The notes under the pieces were generated by a model. That model saw only the letters and a list, made by a program, of their open reading frames with translations, was not told the DNA's origin and did not search any database. Shown here piece by piece: positions 27,312 through 36,272 of a stretch of DNA of 64,000 bases; position 1 is the first letter of the stretch, and each line of letters starts with the position of its first letter. This DNA comes from Novosphingobium rosa NBRC 15208. GTDB lineage: Bacteria; Pseudomonadota; Alphaproteobacteria; Sphingomonadales; Sphingomonadaceae. Position numbers and translations under genes: made by a program. The DNA lies in the NCBI RefSeq assembly GCF_001598555.1, contig NZ_BCZE01000028.1, positions 1 through 64,000 of the forward strand, read 5' to 3'.

Positions 27312-27339
27312 ATGATGCGCGATTCGCAGGATATACGCC

Positions 27340-28053
27340 ATGGTTCCACAGCCCTCCCCTTCACGAGTGCCCCTGCCGCCGCCGCTGGCCGCGGGCCATC
27401 TGCACGAGATTCACGCCGATGCCGATGGCTGGGCGGCAGCACTGGGCTTTGTGCTGGCGGCGGTGACCGGCGCGCAAAAACCGACAGCCCCACCGATCGT
27501 GCTGGTGCGCGCCGCGAAGACACGACAGGGCCTGCAGCCCTGCGGCGCGGGCTGGGCGCAACTGGGGTTCGATTCCCGGCGGCTGGTGATTGTGGAAACG
27601 CCGGACAGCCTGGCCCTGCTGCGCGCCGGTCTGGATGCCGCGCGCTGTCCCGGTCTGGCCGCCGTGGTGCTGGAGACATGGGGCCCGCTGCCCGACTACG
27701 ATCTGACCGCCAGCCGCCGTCTGGTGCTGGCGGCGGAGCGCTCGGGGGCGCTGGTGATCGTGCTGCGCGGCGATGCTCCGCCCCGCGCCAGCGCCGCGCA
27801 GACCCGCTGGCGGATCGCTTCCGCGCCCTCCATCGCTCTGGCAGCCCAAGCGCCGGGCCATGCCGCGCTGACGGCCACGCTGCAGCGCCAGCGCGGCGGC
27901 GCCTCGGGACTGAGCTGGCTGCTGCATCGCGACGGCTGGCAGGGAGGTTTCCATGACAAGGCAAGCCTTGCAGACGTCCAGCCCGCGCCGCTGTCTGGCG
28001 CTGTGGTTCCCTTTCCTGCCCTGCGAGCGGGTGAAACGCACCGCGCCGCCTGA
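27340..28053 (+). CDS. imuA: ImuA, SOS mutasome accessory protein
   Basis: The protein is 237 aa, a degenerate RecA/SulA-like fold (LPPPLAAGHLHEIHADADGW, IVLVRAAKT, RLVIVETPD, AVVLETWG). ImuA joins ImuB and DnaE2 in damage-induced mutagenesis. The gene is first in a three-gene unit under the LexA box at 27297 and overlaps imuB by 101 nt, an unusually long overlap. Confidence 0.87.
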   Translation: MVPQPSPSRVPLPPPLAAGHLHEIHADADGWAAALGFVLAAVTGAQKPTAPPIVLVRAAKTRQGLQPCGAGWAQLGFDSRRLVIVETPDSLALLRAGLDAARCPGLAAVVLETWGPLPDYDLTASRRLVLAAERSGALVIVLRGDAPPRASAAQTRWRIASAPSIALAAQAPGHAALTATLQRQRGGASGLSWLLHRDGWQGGFHDKASLADVQPAPLSGAVVPFPALRAGETHRAA

Positions 28054-29494
28054 CGCCGATCTGCCCTTCGCTCTGGTGGCCCGCGTGGGTCAAGCGCTGC
28101 GCCTGGCCGCGCTGGAGAAAGATGGCGCAAGCCACGGTCTGGCCGTGGGGATGACTCTGGCCGATGCGCGGGCGCGCTGCCCCGATCTGCTCACCGCCCC
28201 GCATGACCCGGTTGAGGACGGCAAGCTGCTGGCCGCACTGGCCGGGCGGATGGCGCGTTTTACGCCAATGGTGGCGCTTGATCCGCCCGATGGGCTGGTG
28301 CTGGACATCACCGGATGCGCGCATCTCTTCGGCGGCGAGGCGGCCTTGACCCGGCTGGCGATGGCCGAAGCGGGCCTGAGTGCGCGCCCGGCGCTGGCCA
28401 GCCATGCCGCTGCCGCACGCGCCTTGGCGCGGTTCGAGCGCGGACAGGCGGGCGGTGAGGAAGGCTTGCGCATCCGCGCTCTGCCCATCGCCGCGCTGGA
28501 ACTGCCCGAAGCCTCGCTGTCCGGGCTACGCCGCGCCGGGCTCAAGCAGCTGGGCGATCTGGCCAGCCGCCCGATGGGGTCGCTCGCCGCTCGCTTCGGC
28601 GAGGAGGCGGTGGCCAAACTGCGCGCCATTCTGGGCGAGGCGGGCAGCCCGATCACCGCGCGCACCGCCGCGCCGCCGATCCGCGCCGATATCCGCTTTG
28701 CCGAACCCATCGGCCGCACGCAGGATGTGCTGGAGGTCGCCGAAACCCTGCTGGAAGACACCGCGCGCCAGATGGAGGCACGGCGCATCGGCGGACGGCG
28801 CTTCGTGCTGCGGCTGGAGCGGGCCGATGGGGCCTTGCGCCATCTGGCCGTCGAGACCGCCCTGCCCACGCGCGATGCGGCGCCGGTGGTGCGGCTGCTG
28901 CGCGAAAGGCTGGAGTCGCTGGCCGATCCGCTCGACCCCGGCTTCGGTTTCGATGCCATGGCGCTGGCCGTGCCGCGCCATGAGCCGCTGGCCGCGCGCC
29001 AGACCTCAAGCGAGACGGAAGATCGCGAAGAGGAGACCATCGCCGCCCTGCTCGACCGGCTGGCGACGCGGCTGGGGGAAGATGCGATCCTGCGCCTCCA
29101 TCCGCGTGATCGGCACAGCCCGGAAAAGGCGCAGGCCTTGGTGGCCGCCGCGCGCGGTCTGCCCGGCGCGACGCAGGCTCCCGCCCTGCCGCGCCCGCTG
29201 TTTCTCTTCGATCCGCCGCAGGAGGTCAGCGCCATCGCCGGTGTGCCCGATGGTCCGCCGCTGCGCTTCACATGGCGCGGGCGGGCGCATGAGGTGCGCC
29301 TCGCCGAGGGGCCCGAGCGGATCGCGCCCGAATGGTGGCGCCATGCTCTGGGCCATCTGCCCGAAACGCCGCTGCTCACCCGCGATTATTACCGGGTGGA
29401 GGACGGCGCAGGCACCCGTTTCTGGCTGTTCCGTCATGGCCTGTTCGAAGAGCAGACGCATCCGCGCTGGTATCTCCACGGGCTGTTTTCATGA
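27953..29494 (+). CDS. imuB: ImuB, Y-family polymerase-like mutasome protein
   Basis: The protein is 513 aa. It keeps the Y-family layout, but the catalytic acidic motifs are replaced: LALWFPFLPCERV where an active enzyme has its first Asp, and GLVLDITGCAHLFGGE where it has the second acidic pair. This agrees with ImuB acting as a non-catalytic hub that ties DnaE2 to the sliding clamp. The C-terminal part has RPLFLFDPP and DYYRVEDGAGTRFWLFR. It starts inside imuA and its stop overlaps dnaE2 by 4 nt. Confidence 0.9.
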   Translation: MTRQALQTSSPRRCLALWFPFLPCERVKRTAPPDADLPFALVARVGQALRLAALEKDGASHGLAVGMTLADARARCPDLLTAPHDPVEDGKLLAALAGRMARFTPMVALDPPDGLVLDITGCAHLFGGEAALTRLAMAEAGLSARPALASHAAAARALARFERGQAGGEEGLRIRALPIAALELPEASLSGLRRAGLKQLGDLASRPMGSLAARFGEEAVAKLRAILGEAGSPITARTAAPPIRADIRFAEPIGRTQDVLEVAETLLEDTARQMEARRIGGRRFVLRLERADGALRHLAVETALPTRDAAPVVRLLRERLESLADPLDPGFGFDAMALAVPRHEPLAARQTSSETEDREEETIAALLDRLATRLGEDAILRLHPRDRHSPEKAQALVAAARGLPGATQAPALPRPLFLFDPPQEVSAIAGVPDGPPLRFTWRGRAHEVRLAEGPERIAPEWWRHALGHLPETPLLTRDYYRVEDGAGTRFWLFRHGLFEEQTHPRWYLHGLFS

Positions 29495-32400
29495 GCTTTT
29501 CCGAGCCCGTCGCCGCCAGCGCCTTCAGCTTTTTGCGCGGCGCCTCCCAGCCGGGAGAGATGGTGGCGCGCGCCCATGCTCTGGGCATGGGTGGCATCGG
29601 CATCGCCGACCGCAACACGGTGGCGGGCGTGGTGCGCGCGCATAAGGCATGGAAGGAGCTGGGCGGGCCCAAGAGCGGCTTTCGCCTGATCGTGGGGGCG
29701 CGGCTGAGTTTTGTCGATGGCACGCCGGACATCGTCGCCTATCCGCTCGACCGCAAGGGCTGGGGGCGACTGACGCGGTTGCTCAGCCATGGCAATCTGA
29801 AAGAGGGCGTCGAAAAGGGCGATTGCCATCTGACGCTAAGCGAGTTGCTGGGCCATGTTGAAGGGCTGGCGCTGATCGCGATGGCTGGCGATGCCGCGCT
29901 GCTGGAAAGGCTACGCGCCGCCACACCGCATCTCTGGCTGGCCGCCGCCATGCCGCGCGGGGGCAGCGATGCTCGCGATCTGTCTGAACGCATGGCCTTG
30001 AGCGAGGCCTGCGGCGTGCCGCTGATCGCCACCAACGATCCGCTCTATGCCACGCCTGCCGCGCGACCGCTGCATGATGTGCTGACCTGCATCCGTGAGG
30101 GGGTGACGCTGTCGGCCGCCGGGCATCTGCTGGCCCCGCATGCCGAGCGGCATCTCAAGCCGCCCGCCGAAATGGCCCGGCTGTTTGCCGCCTGCCCTCA
30201 GGCGCTGGCAGCGACAAGCGATCTGTTCTCGCGGATCAGCTTCACGCTGGACCAGCTGGTCTATGAATATCCTCATGAGCCCGTGCCCGAGGGCTGGGAG
30301 GCGCAGGCGTGGCTGGAACACCGCGTGCGCGAAGGCGCGAAAGCGCGTTTCCCCGATGGCCTGCCGCCCGAGTATGAAGCGGCTCTGGAGGTGGAATTCG
30401 GGCTGATCCGCTTCAAGGGTTACGCCCATTACTTCCTCACCGTCCATGATGTCGTGCATTATGCGCGCAGTCTTTCCCCGCCGATCCTGTGCCAGGGGCG
30501 GGGCAGCGCGGCCAATTCGCTGGTCTGCTATTTTCTGGGCGTGACGCCGATCGATCCGGTGCGCGAAAAGCTGCTGTTCTCGCGCTTTCTCTCCGAAGAG
30601 CGCAACGAGCCCCCCGATATCGACGTCGATTTCGAACACGAGCGGCGCGAGGAGGTGATCCAATATGTCTACGAGCGCTATGGCCATCGGCGCGCCGCCA
30701 TCGTCGCCACGGTGATCCATTACCGCCAGCGCAGCACCATCCGCGAAGTGGGCCGCGCCCTGGGCTTTACCGAGGATGTGACCGCGCGGCTCTCCGGTCT
30801 GATCTGGGGCAGCCGGGGCGGGCCCGTGCCCGAGGAAAGGCTGGCGCAGGCCGGTTTCGATCCCGGCAACCCCGCCATCGCCCGGCTGCGCGATCTGATC
30901 GAGCAGGTGCTGGGCCTGCCGCGCCATCTCTCGCAGCATGTGGGGGGTTTCGTGCTGTCTCAGGAGCCGCTCGACGAGATCGTGCCGATCTGCAAGGCGG
31001 CGATGGACAAGCGCACCTTCATCGAATGGGACAAGGACGATATCGATGAACTGCAGCTGATGAAGGTGGATGTGCTGGCGCTGGGCATGCTGACCGCGCT
31101 GCGCAAGGGCTTCGATCTGATCCGGGGCGTGGGATGCGGCGATTACACGCTGGCCACGGTGACGCCGCCGGATAAGGAAACAGCCACTTTCGAGATGCTG
31201 CAAAAGGCCGACAGCATCGGCACCTTTCAGGTCGAGAGCCGCGCCCAGATCGCCATGCTGCCACGCATGAAGCCGAAAATCTTCTACGATCTGGTCATTC
31301 AGGTGGCCATCGTGCGCCCCGGCCCGATTCAGGGCGGCATGGTCCACCCCTATCTGCGCCGCCGCACCGGTGAGGAGCCCGTCACCTTCCCCAGCGAGGC
31401 CTTGAAAGATCTGCTTGAACGCACCGAAGGCGTCCCCCTGTTTCAGGAACAGGCGATGAGCATCGCCATCGTCGGCGCGGGCTACACCCCCGCTCAGGCC
31501 GACCGCCTGCGCCGCGACATGGCCGCCTTCCGCCGCAACGGCAGGATCGAGACTCACCAGCGCCAGTTTATCGAGGGCATGATCAAGAACGGCTATACGC
31601 AGGACTTCGCCGAAAGCTGCTTCGCCCAGATCGAGGGCTTCGGCGAATATGGCTTCCCCGAAAGCCACGCGCAGGCCTTTGGCTGGCTGGCCTATGTCTC
31701 CAGCTGGATGAAATGCCACCACCCCGCCGCCTTCACCTGCGCGCTGCTCAACAGCCAGCCGATGGGCTTTTACGCCCCCGCCCAGCTCGTCGCCGACGCC
31801 CGCGCGCATGGCGTGGAGGTACGCCCCACCGACGCTGCCATCAGCCCCTGGGACAACACGCTGGAAGGCCCGCGCATCCTGCGCCTGGGCCTGCGCCAGA
31901 TCGACGGCTTCCGCGAGGAATGGGCAAAAGCGATGGTCACCGCCCGCGAAGAGCGCCCCTTCGCCAGCCTTGAGGATCTGGCCCATCGCGCCACCCTGCC
32001 CGCCCGCGCCATGGCCCTGCTGGCCGATGCCGATGCGCTGGTCTCGCTGGGCGCCGCCCGCCGAGAGGCCGGATGGGAAGTCCGCCGCCTGCCGCCGCGC
32101 CAGCTCTCGCTTTTCGCCGCGATGGACGCCCCCGAACTCGGCGCCGAGCCCGATCCCGCTTTGCCGCCCATGCCCCTGTCCCAACAGGTGGTGGAGGATT
32201 ACCAGACCCAGCGCCTCTCCCTGCGCGGCCATCCGTTGCAGTTTTTGCGCTCAAGGCTGGAGGCGCGGGGGATTTTGACCGCTGCTCAGGTCAATGCGGC
32301 CAGGGATGGCGCGCCCGTTTCCTGCGCCGGGGCCGTGCTGGTGCGCCAGCGCCCCGGCAAAGGCAACGCCATCTTCATCACCATCGAGGACGAGACCGGC

Positions 32401-32664
32401 ATCGTCAACGGCCTGCTCTGGGCCCGCGCGTTCGAGAAACAGCGCAATGCCGTGATGGCCGCAAGGCTGATGGTCCTCCACGGCAAGGTGCAGCACAGCA
32501 AGGAAGGCGTGGTCCACCTGATGATCGACCGCGTGGTGGACGCCAGCGCTTTGCTGGCGCGGCTGGAAGAGGGGGTGACGCAGAGTCTGGCCGCCGCGCC
32601 GCCGCGTCTGGGGCATCACCCCAGGGATGCGCGGTTGCTGCCGCCTTCTCGGGATTTTCATTAA
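29491..32664 (+). CDS. dnaE2: Error-prone DNA polymerase DnaE2 (ImuC)
   Basis: The protein is 1057 aa, the DnaE2 size, shorter than replicative DnaE1. A PHP domain starts with AFSFLRGASQPGEMV. The polymerase palm has GRGSAANSLVCYFLGVTP and the catalytic PDIDVDFEHERREEVI. The helix-hairpin-helix and OB-fold regions follow (VSCAGAVLVRQRPG). It copies past lesions as part of the SOS mutasome with ImuA and ImuB. Repeat R5 starts 18 nt after the stop codon. Confidence 0.95.
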   Translation: MSFSEPVAASAFSFLRGASQPGEMVARAHALGMGGIGIADRNTVAGVVRAHKAWKELGGPKSGFRLIVGARLSFVDGTPDIVAYPLDRKGWGRLTRLLSHGNLKEGVEKGDCHLTLSELLGHVEGLALIAMAGDAALLERLRAATPHLWLAAAMPRGGSDARDLSERMALSEACGVPLIATNDPLYATPAARPLHDVLTCIREGVTLSAAGHLLAPHAERHLKPPAEMARLFAACPQALAATSDLFSRISFTLDQLVYEYPHEPVPEGWEAQAWLEHRVREGAKARFPDGLPPEYEAALEVEFGLIRFKGYAHYFLTVHDVVHYARSLSPPILCQGRGSAANSLVCYFLGVTPIDPVREKLLFSRFLSEERNEPPDIDVDFEHERREEVIQYVYERYGHRRAAIVATVIHYRQRSTIREVGRALGFTEDVTARLSGLIWGSRGGPVPEERLAQAGFDPGNPAIARLRDLIEQVLGLPRHLSQHVGGFVLSQEPLDEIVPICKAAMDKRTFIEWDKDDIDELQLMKVDVLALGMLTALRKGFDLIRGVGCGDYTLATVTPPDKETATFEMLQKADSIGTFQVESRAQIAMLPRMKPKIFYDLVIQVAIVRPGPIQGGMVHPYLRRRTGEEPVTFPSEALKDLLERTEGVPLFQEQAMSIAIVGAGYTPAQADRLRRDMAAFRRNGRIETHQRQFIEGMIKNGYTQDFAESCFAQIEGFGEYGFPESHAQAFGWLAYVSSWMKCHHPAAFTCALLNSQPMGFYAPAQLVADARAHGVEVRPTDAAISPWDNTLEGPRILRLGLRQIDGFREEWAKAMVTAREERPFASLEDLAHRATLPARAMALLADADALVSLGAARREAGWEVRRLPPRQLSLFAAMDAPELGAEPDPALPPMPLSQQVVEDYQTQRLSLRGHPLQFLRSRLEARGILTAAQVNAARDGAPVSCAGAVLVRQRPGKGNAIFITIEDETGIVNGLLWARAFEKQRNAVMAARLMVLHGKVQHSKEGVVHLMIDRVVDASALLARLEEGVTQSLAAAPPRLGHHPRDARLLPPSRDFH

Positions 32665-32681
32665 GGGGTTGAAGGAAAGGT

Positions 32682-32917
32682 GCGAGGGCCATCGCCCTCG
32701 CGCTCCCTTTACTGTCTTCGTTGCGCATCGGGTTCAGCCATGGAGCTAACGTCGCTGCGCCGCAGGCTCTAAAAATCCCCGCACAGCCTTGACCTTCATA
32801 GTCTGACTGCCTGCGGCGCTCCGCCTCGCGCAGGTGGAGAGCCAAGGCGCAACAATCGGGCGCCACTGCCCTATCGCCGGAAGACGTTCTGGGAGCGCGA
32901 GGGGGTAACCCCCTCGC
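32682..32917 (+). repeat. R5: interspersed hairpin-ended element, complete forward copy
   Basis: Left hairpin plus GCTCCCTTTACTGTCTTCG, central arms CGCCGCAGGC and GCCTGCGGCG, right arm GGAAGACGTTCTGGGAGC and right hairpin with TAA loop. It lies between co-oriented dnaE2 and dacB and fills most of their 308-bp gap; 55 nt remain before dacB for a promoter. Confidence 0.93.
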
Positions 32918-32972
32918 ATCTTTCCTTTCTTCCCCCTTGCTGCCTCAACCCTCCCTGCCTTAGGCATACACC

Positions 32973-34430
32973 ATGCCCATCCTAAAAACCGCCGCTTTTT
33001 GGCTGACGCTGACCCTTCCCATGCCGCTCGCCGCTGCGACTCCGGCCGATCTGGAAACCCAGATCCGCGCCCTGCTCGCCAAGCCCGATCTGGCCGGCAC
33101 GCGCTGGGGGCTGCGGGTCGAGGACAAGACGGGCCAGGTGATCGCCTCCATCGCGCCGGATGACAGGTTCCAGCCTGCCTCCAACACCAAGGTCTTCGTC
33201 ACCAGCGCGGCGTTTGACGCTTTGGCGCAGGGCAAACTCGCCAATCCCGGCACGCAGGTGCGGCTGGAGCCGGGCGCGAAGGGCCTGCAGAACGTGGTGC
33301 TGGTGGGCAAGGGCGACGCCGCCCTCTCCGACCGCCCCGACTGCACCCGCGACTGCCTCGGCCAGCTGGCCGATGCCGTGGCGGCCAGCGGCGTGAAGCG
33401 CGTGGGCGATGTGATCGGCGACGACAGCTTCATGCCCGATGAGCGCTGGGTTCGCTCGGGCCGCATCCGCCCCGGCAGCCACACCATCATCTCGGCGCTG
33501 ACGCTGAACGACAATATCTTCGCCATCACCGTCACCCCCGGCACCGCGCAGGGCGCTGCGGCCAGCGCCACCATGCCCGATCTGGCCCCCGAGGTCGCGC
33601 TGATCGACGAGGTGACCACCGCCGCCCCCGGCACCAGCGCCGAAGTGCATGCCGAGATCGCCCCCGGCCAGCGCGCCATCCGCCTGTTCGGCACGCTGCC
33701 CGCTGGCGGCAAACCCCAAACCCTGCATTTCGACGTGGATGACCCCGCCGATGTCGCCGCCATCCGCTTCGCCCGCCTGCTGCGCGCCCGCGGCATCACC
33801 GTGAGCGGCAGCGTGAAACCGCGCCACGCCCCCCTCACCGCTGAAGCGATTCTGGCCGCCGCCCCCGCCACGCCGGATGCGCCCGCTCTGGCCAGCCTGA
33901 CGCCGCCCGATCCGGTCGAGGATCTGACGCTCACCGCCAAGGTCAGCCAGAATCTGCACGCCCATCTGTGGCTGAAAAAGCTGGCGCTCTCGCAGGGGCT
34001 GGCCCCTTCCACGCCCGCCGGGCTCACCGTGCTGAACGCCACGCTGGACCGCGCCGGGCTCCCCCGCTGGAGCCATGACTTCTACGACGGCTCCGGCCTC
34101 TCGCCAGACAACCGCATCACCCCGCGCGCCATGGTGGCCTATCTGCACTGGATCGACGGACAAGGCTGGGCCCCGCAATGGCGCGCCACCCTGCCCATCG
34201 CGGGCGTGGACGGCACGCTGGCCGGGCGGATGAAGAACACGCCTCTGGCCGGAAACCTGCGCGCCAAGACGGGCACTTTGCTGGCTGCGAATGCGCTGGC
34301 CGGTTACGTCACGGCGGCCAGCGGTCGGGAGCTGGTTTTCGCCTTTTACGCCAACGATCGGCCCGGGGATGCTCCCTCCGTTTTGCCGGTGATGGATAAG
34401 GTTATGCAGGTGATTGCCGCAGGGACTTAA
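32973..34430 (+). CDS. dacB: D-alanyl-D-alanine carboxypeptidase/endopeptidase (PBP4, peptidase S13)
   Basis: The protein is 485 aa with an N-terminal signal peptide of about 23 residues. The SxxK motif is in QPASNTKVF near residue 70, the second active-site block is DGSGLSPDN near 370, and the third is AKTGT near 431. A large insert between the first two motifs is the S13 hallmark. It trims and cleaves peptidoglycan cross-links in the periplasm. It ends 10 nt before repeat R6. No clear ribosome-binding site was found. Confidence 0.92.
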   Translation: MPILKTAAFWLTLTLPMPLAAATPADLETQIRALLAKPDLAGTRWGLRVEDKTGQVIASIAPDDRFQPASNTKVFVTSAAFDALAQGKLANPGTQVRLEPGAKGLQNVVLVGKGDAALSDRPDCTRDCLGQLADAVAASGVKRVGDVIGDDSFMPDERWVRSGRIRPGSHTIISALTLNDNIFAITVTPGTAQGAAASATMPDLAPEVALIDEVTTAAPGTSAEVHAEIAPGQRAIRLFGTLPAGGKPQTLHFDVDDPADVAAIRFARLLRARGITVSGSVKPRHAPLTAEAILAAAPATPDAPALASLTPPDPVEDLTLTAKVSQNLHAHLWLKKLALSQGLAPSTPAGLTVLNATLDRAGLPRWSHDFYDGSGLSPDNRITPRAMVAYLHWIDGQGWAPQWRATLPIAGVDGTLAGRMKNTPLAGNLRAKTGTLLAANALAGYVTAASGRELVFAFYANDRPGDAPSVLPVMDKVMQVIAAGT

Positions 34431-34439
34431 AAGGTGAAT

Positions 34440-34631
34440 GCGAGGGTCATCACCCTCGCGCTCCCTTTATTGTCTACCTCGCGCCTCGGGTTCGGCCTTA
34501 CTGCTACCGTCGCTGCGCCGCAGGCTTTAAAAACGTCAGCGCAGACTATCGTTCAAAATTTGTCTGCCTGCGGCGCCGCAAGCCAGGCGCAAGGTAGACA
34601 CTCATGGGAGCGCGAGGGCGATGGCCCTCGC
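34440..34631 (+). repeat. R6: short symmetric copy with left-type hairpins at both ends
   Basis: The left end is GCGAGGGTCATCACCCTCGC plus GCTCCCTTTATTGTCTACC. Central arms are complete. The right part lacks the usual CACTGCC...GGAGACGTC segment and instead ends GGTAGACACTCATGGGAGC and a GATG-loop hairpin, the inverse of the left-type hairpin. At 192 bp it is the smallest copy. It lies between convergent dacB and the aldehyde dehydrogenase. Confidence 0.9.
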
Positions 34632-34655
34632 ATTGTCCTTTTCAATGCCCTGACC

Positions 34656-36068
34656 TTACCGAACCAGCATTGCTTCCAGCTGGGCCAGCTTCTCCGCATA
34701 GGGCGCTCTCAGCTTGCCCGGCCCTTCCCCGCCCTGCACCGCCACGGCGCGGGCATGGCTGAAGCGGCGGAAGCCGTGGATGCCATGATAGGCCCCGATG
34801 CCCGAGGCGCCCACGCCCCCGAAGGGCAACCCTTCGATCCCGACGTGAGTCATCACATCCTCGAACACCAGCGCCCCGCTGGTGGTGCGCGCGGCGAAGG
34901 ACTGGCGGGCGGCTTCGTCGGCGCCGAAGTAATAGGCCGCAAGCGGGCGCGGGCCTGCGTTGATATGGGCCACGGCGGCATCCACATCGTCCACGCCCAT
35001 CAGGGGCAGGATGGGGCCGAAGATTTCCTCGCGCATCACCTGCATGGCGGGGGTCACGTCGGTGAGGATGACGGGGGCGATCTTGCGGGTGGCGGGATCA
35101 TGCGGCGGCTCGCCCAGCGGGGTGAGCGGGATGAGGGTCGCGCCCTTGGCCAGGGCGTCGGCGATCAGTTCCAGCAAACGGTCGTAGTGACGCTGGCTGA
35201 TGATCGCGGTGTAATCGGGGTTGCCCTGAATGGCGGGCCAGCTGGCGGCCACGGCAGTGCGCGCGCCGTTCACAAAGGCCGCTTCCTGACCGCGCGTGAC
35301 CAGCGCGTAATCGGGGGCAAGGCAGATCTGCCCGGCGTTGAAGGTCTTCACCGCCATCACGCGCTGCGCGGCGCGCCCGGCATCGGCGTCGGGCGCGATG
35401 ACCACCGGGCTCTTGCCGCCCAGCTCCAGCGTGACGGGCACCAGATTCTCCGCCGCTGCACGCATCACCTGCCTGCCCACGGCGGTGCTGCCGGTGAAAA
35501 TCAGGTGATCGAGCGGCAGGCGCGAAAAGGCCTCGCCCACGCCGGCGTCACCCAGAACCACCCCCAGCTCGTCGGGCGAGAAATAGCGGCCCGCCAGATC
35601 GGCCAGCAGCTCGCTGGTGCGCGGGGTCAGTTCGGAAGGCTTGATGAGTGCGGTGTTGCCCGCCGCGAAGACCCCGGCCAGCGGCGAAAAGGCCAGATTC
35701 ACCGGGAAATTCCAGGGGCTGATGATCCCCACCACGCCCAGCGGCTGATAATCGATCCGCGCGCCGATCGCGCCATCGGGGGTTTCCATCGGCTCGCTCT
35801 GCATCCATGCCGCCACATGCTCGGCGGCGTAGGAGAGCGAGCGCACGCTGCTCCCCACATCGGCAGCCAGCGACTGGAAGCGGCTGCGCGTGCCGAAATC
35901 GGCGTTGATGGCGCCTGCCAGCGCCTCCCCATTGTCCAGCAGCAGGGCCATGGCCCGGGCCAGCCGGTCGCGTCGCAGGTTCGCATCGGCGGGGCCGGAG
36001 GCGAGCTGGGCGCGTTGCATCGAACGGACGATCGCGGTCATTTCGACCGTGGCGTCATATGGGGTCAT
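34656..36068 (-). CDS. Aldehyde dehydrogenase (coniferyl-aldehyde dehydrogenase-like)
   Basis: The protein is 470 aa, ALDH superfamily. PWNFPVNLAFSPLAG near residue 118, FTGSTAVG, the general-base Glu in LELGGKSP near 213 and the nucleophile Cys in NAGQICLAPDY near 249 are all present. EEIFGPILP and PFGGVGASGIGAYHG complete the fold. The C-terminal style resembles coniferyl aldehyde dehydrogenases that oxidise lignin-derived aldehydes; this substrate call is tentative. The ATG at 36068 is preferred over 36146, which would run through a 15-bp hairpin. It is divergent from the LysR gene at 36273. Confidence 0.86.
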   Translation of the reverse strand: MTPYDATVEMTAIVRSMQRAQLASGPADANLRRDRLARAMALLLDNGEALAGAINADFGTRSRFQSLAADVGSSVRSLSYAAEHVAAWMQSEPMETPDGAIGARIDYQPLGVVGIISPWNFPVNLAFSPLAGVFAAGNTALIKPSELTPRTSELLADLAGRYFSPDELGVVLGDAGVGEAFSRLPLDHLIFTGSTAVGRQVMRAAAENLVPVTLELGGKSPVVIAPDADAGRAAQRVMAVKTFNAGQICLAPDYALVTRGQEAAFVNGARTAVAASWPAIQGNPDYTAIISQRHYDRLLELIADALAKGATLIPLTPLGEPPHDPATRKIAPVILTDVTPAMQVMREEIFGPILPLMGVDDVDAAVAHINAGPRPLAAYYFGADEAARQSFAARTTSGALVFEDVMTHVGIEGLPFGGVGASGIGAYHGIHGFRRFSHARAVAVQGGEGPGKLRAPYAEKLAQLEAMLVR

Positions 36069-36094
36069 GGTTCGCTCATGGCTGAAGGGGAAGA

Positions 36095-36143
36095 GCGGCG
36101 AGGCATCGCTTCGGGGGTGGGGGGAAATGCGATGCCTCGCCGC
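36095..36143 (-). promoter_or_regulatory. 15-bp perfect hairpin in the aldehyde dehydrogenase leader
   Basis: GCGGCGAGGCATCGC (36095-36109) and GCGATGCCTCGCCGC (36129-36143) pair perfectly around a 19-nt loop. On the minus strand it is followed by TCTTCCCCTTC and then the start codon 26 nt away. It could be an attenuator-like structure or an operator. Confidence 0.6.
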
Positions 36144-36248
36144 CATGCAGACCGCGGATCATGGGGGGGGATTGATCCGGCGGTCCGTCTGACATCGCGT
36201 ATACCGCGCCCGACCGAGTCTGGCCCACAAGCAGGCTGGCGGTGATCC

Positions 36249-36262
36249 ATAAAATAATTTAT
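36249..36262. promoter_or_regulatory. AT-rich near-palindrome, likely LysR site or promoter core
   Basis: ATAAAATAATTTAT stands out in GC-rich DNA, 10 nt before the LysR ATG and between the divergent genes. LysR regulators bind such interrupted AT palindromes, but the exact operator is not decided by eye. Confidence 0.35.
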
Positions 36263-36272
36263 GATCGCATGC

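Noticed and set aside
29911..32232. Minus-strand open frame of 773 codons opposite dnaE2
   Set aside because: Shadow of an unmistakable DnaE2 coding frame.
34434..36245. Plus-strand open frame of 603 codons opposite the aldehyde dehydrogenase
   Set aside because: Starts inside repeat R6 and has shadow-type composition; the minus strand has all ALDH motifs.
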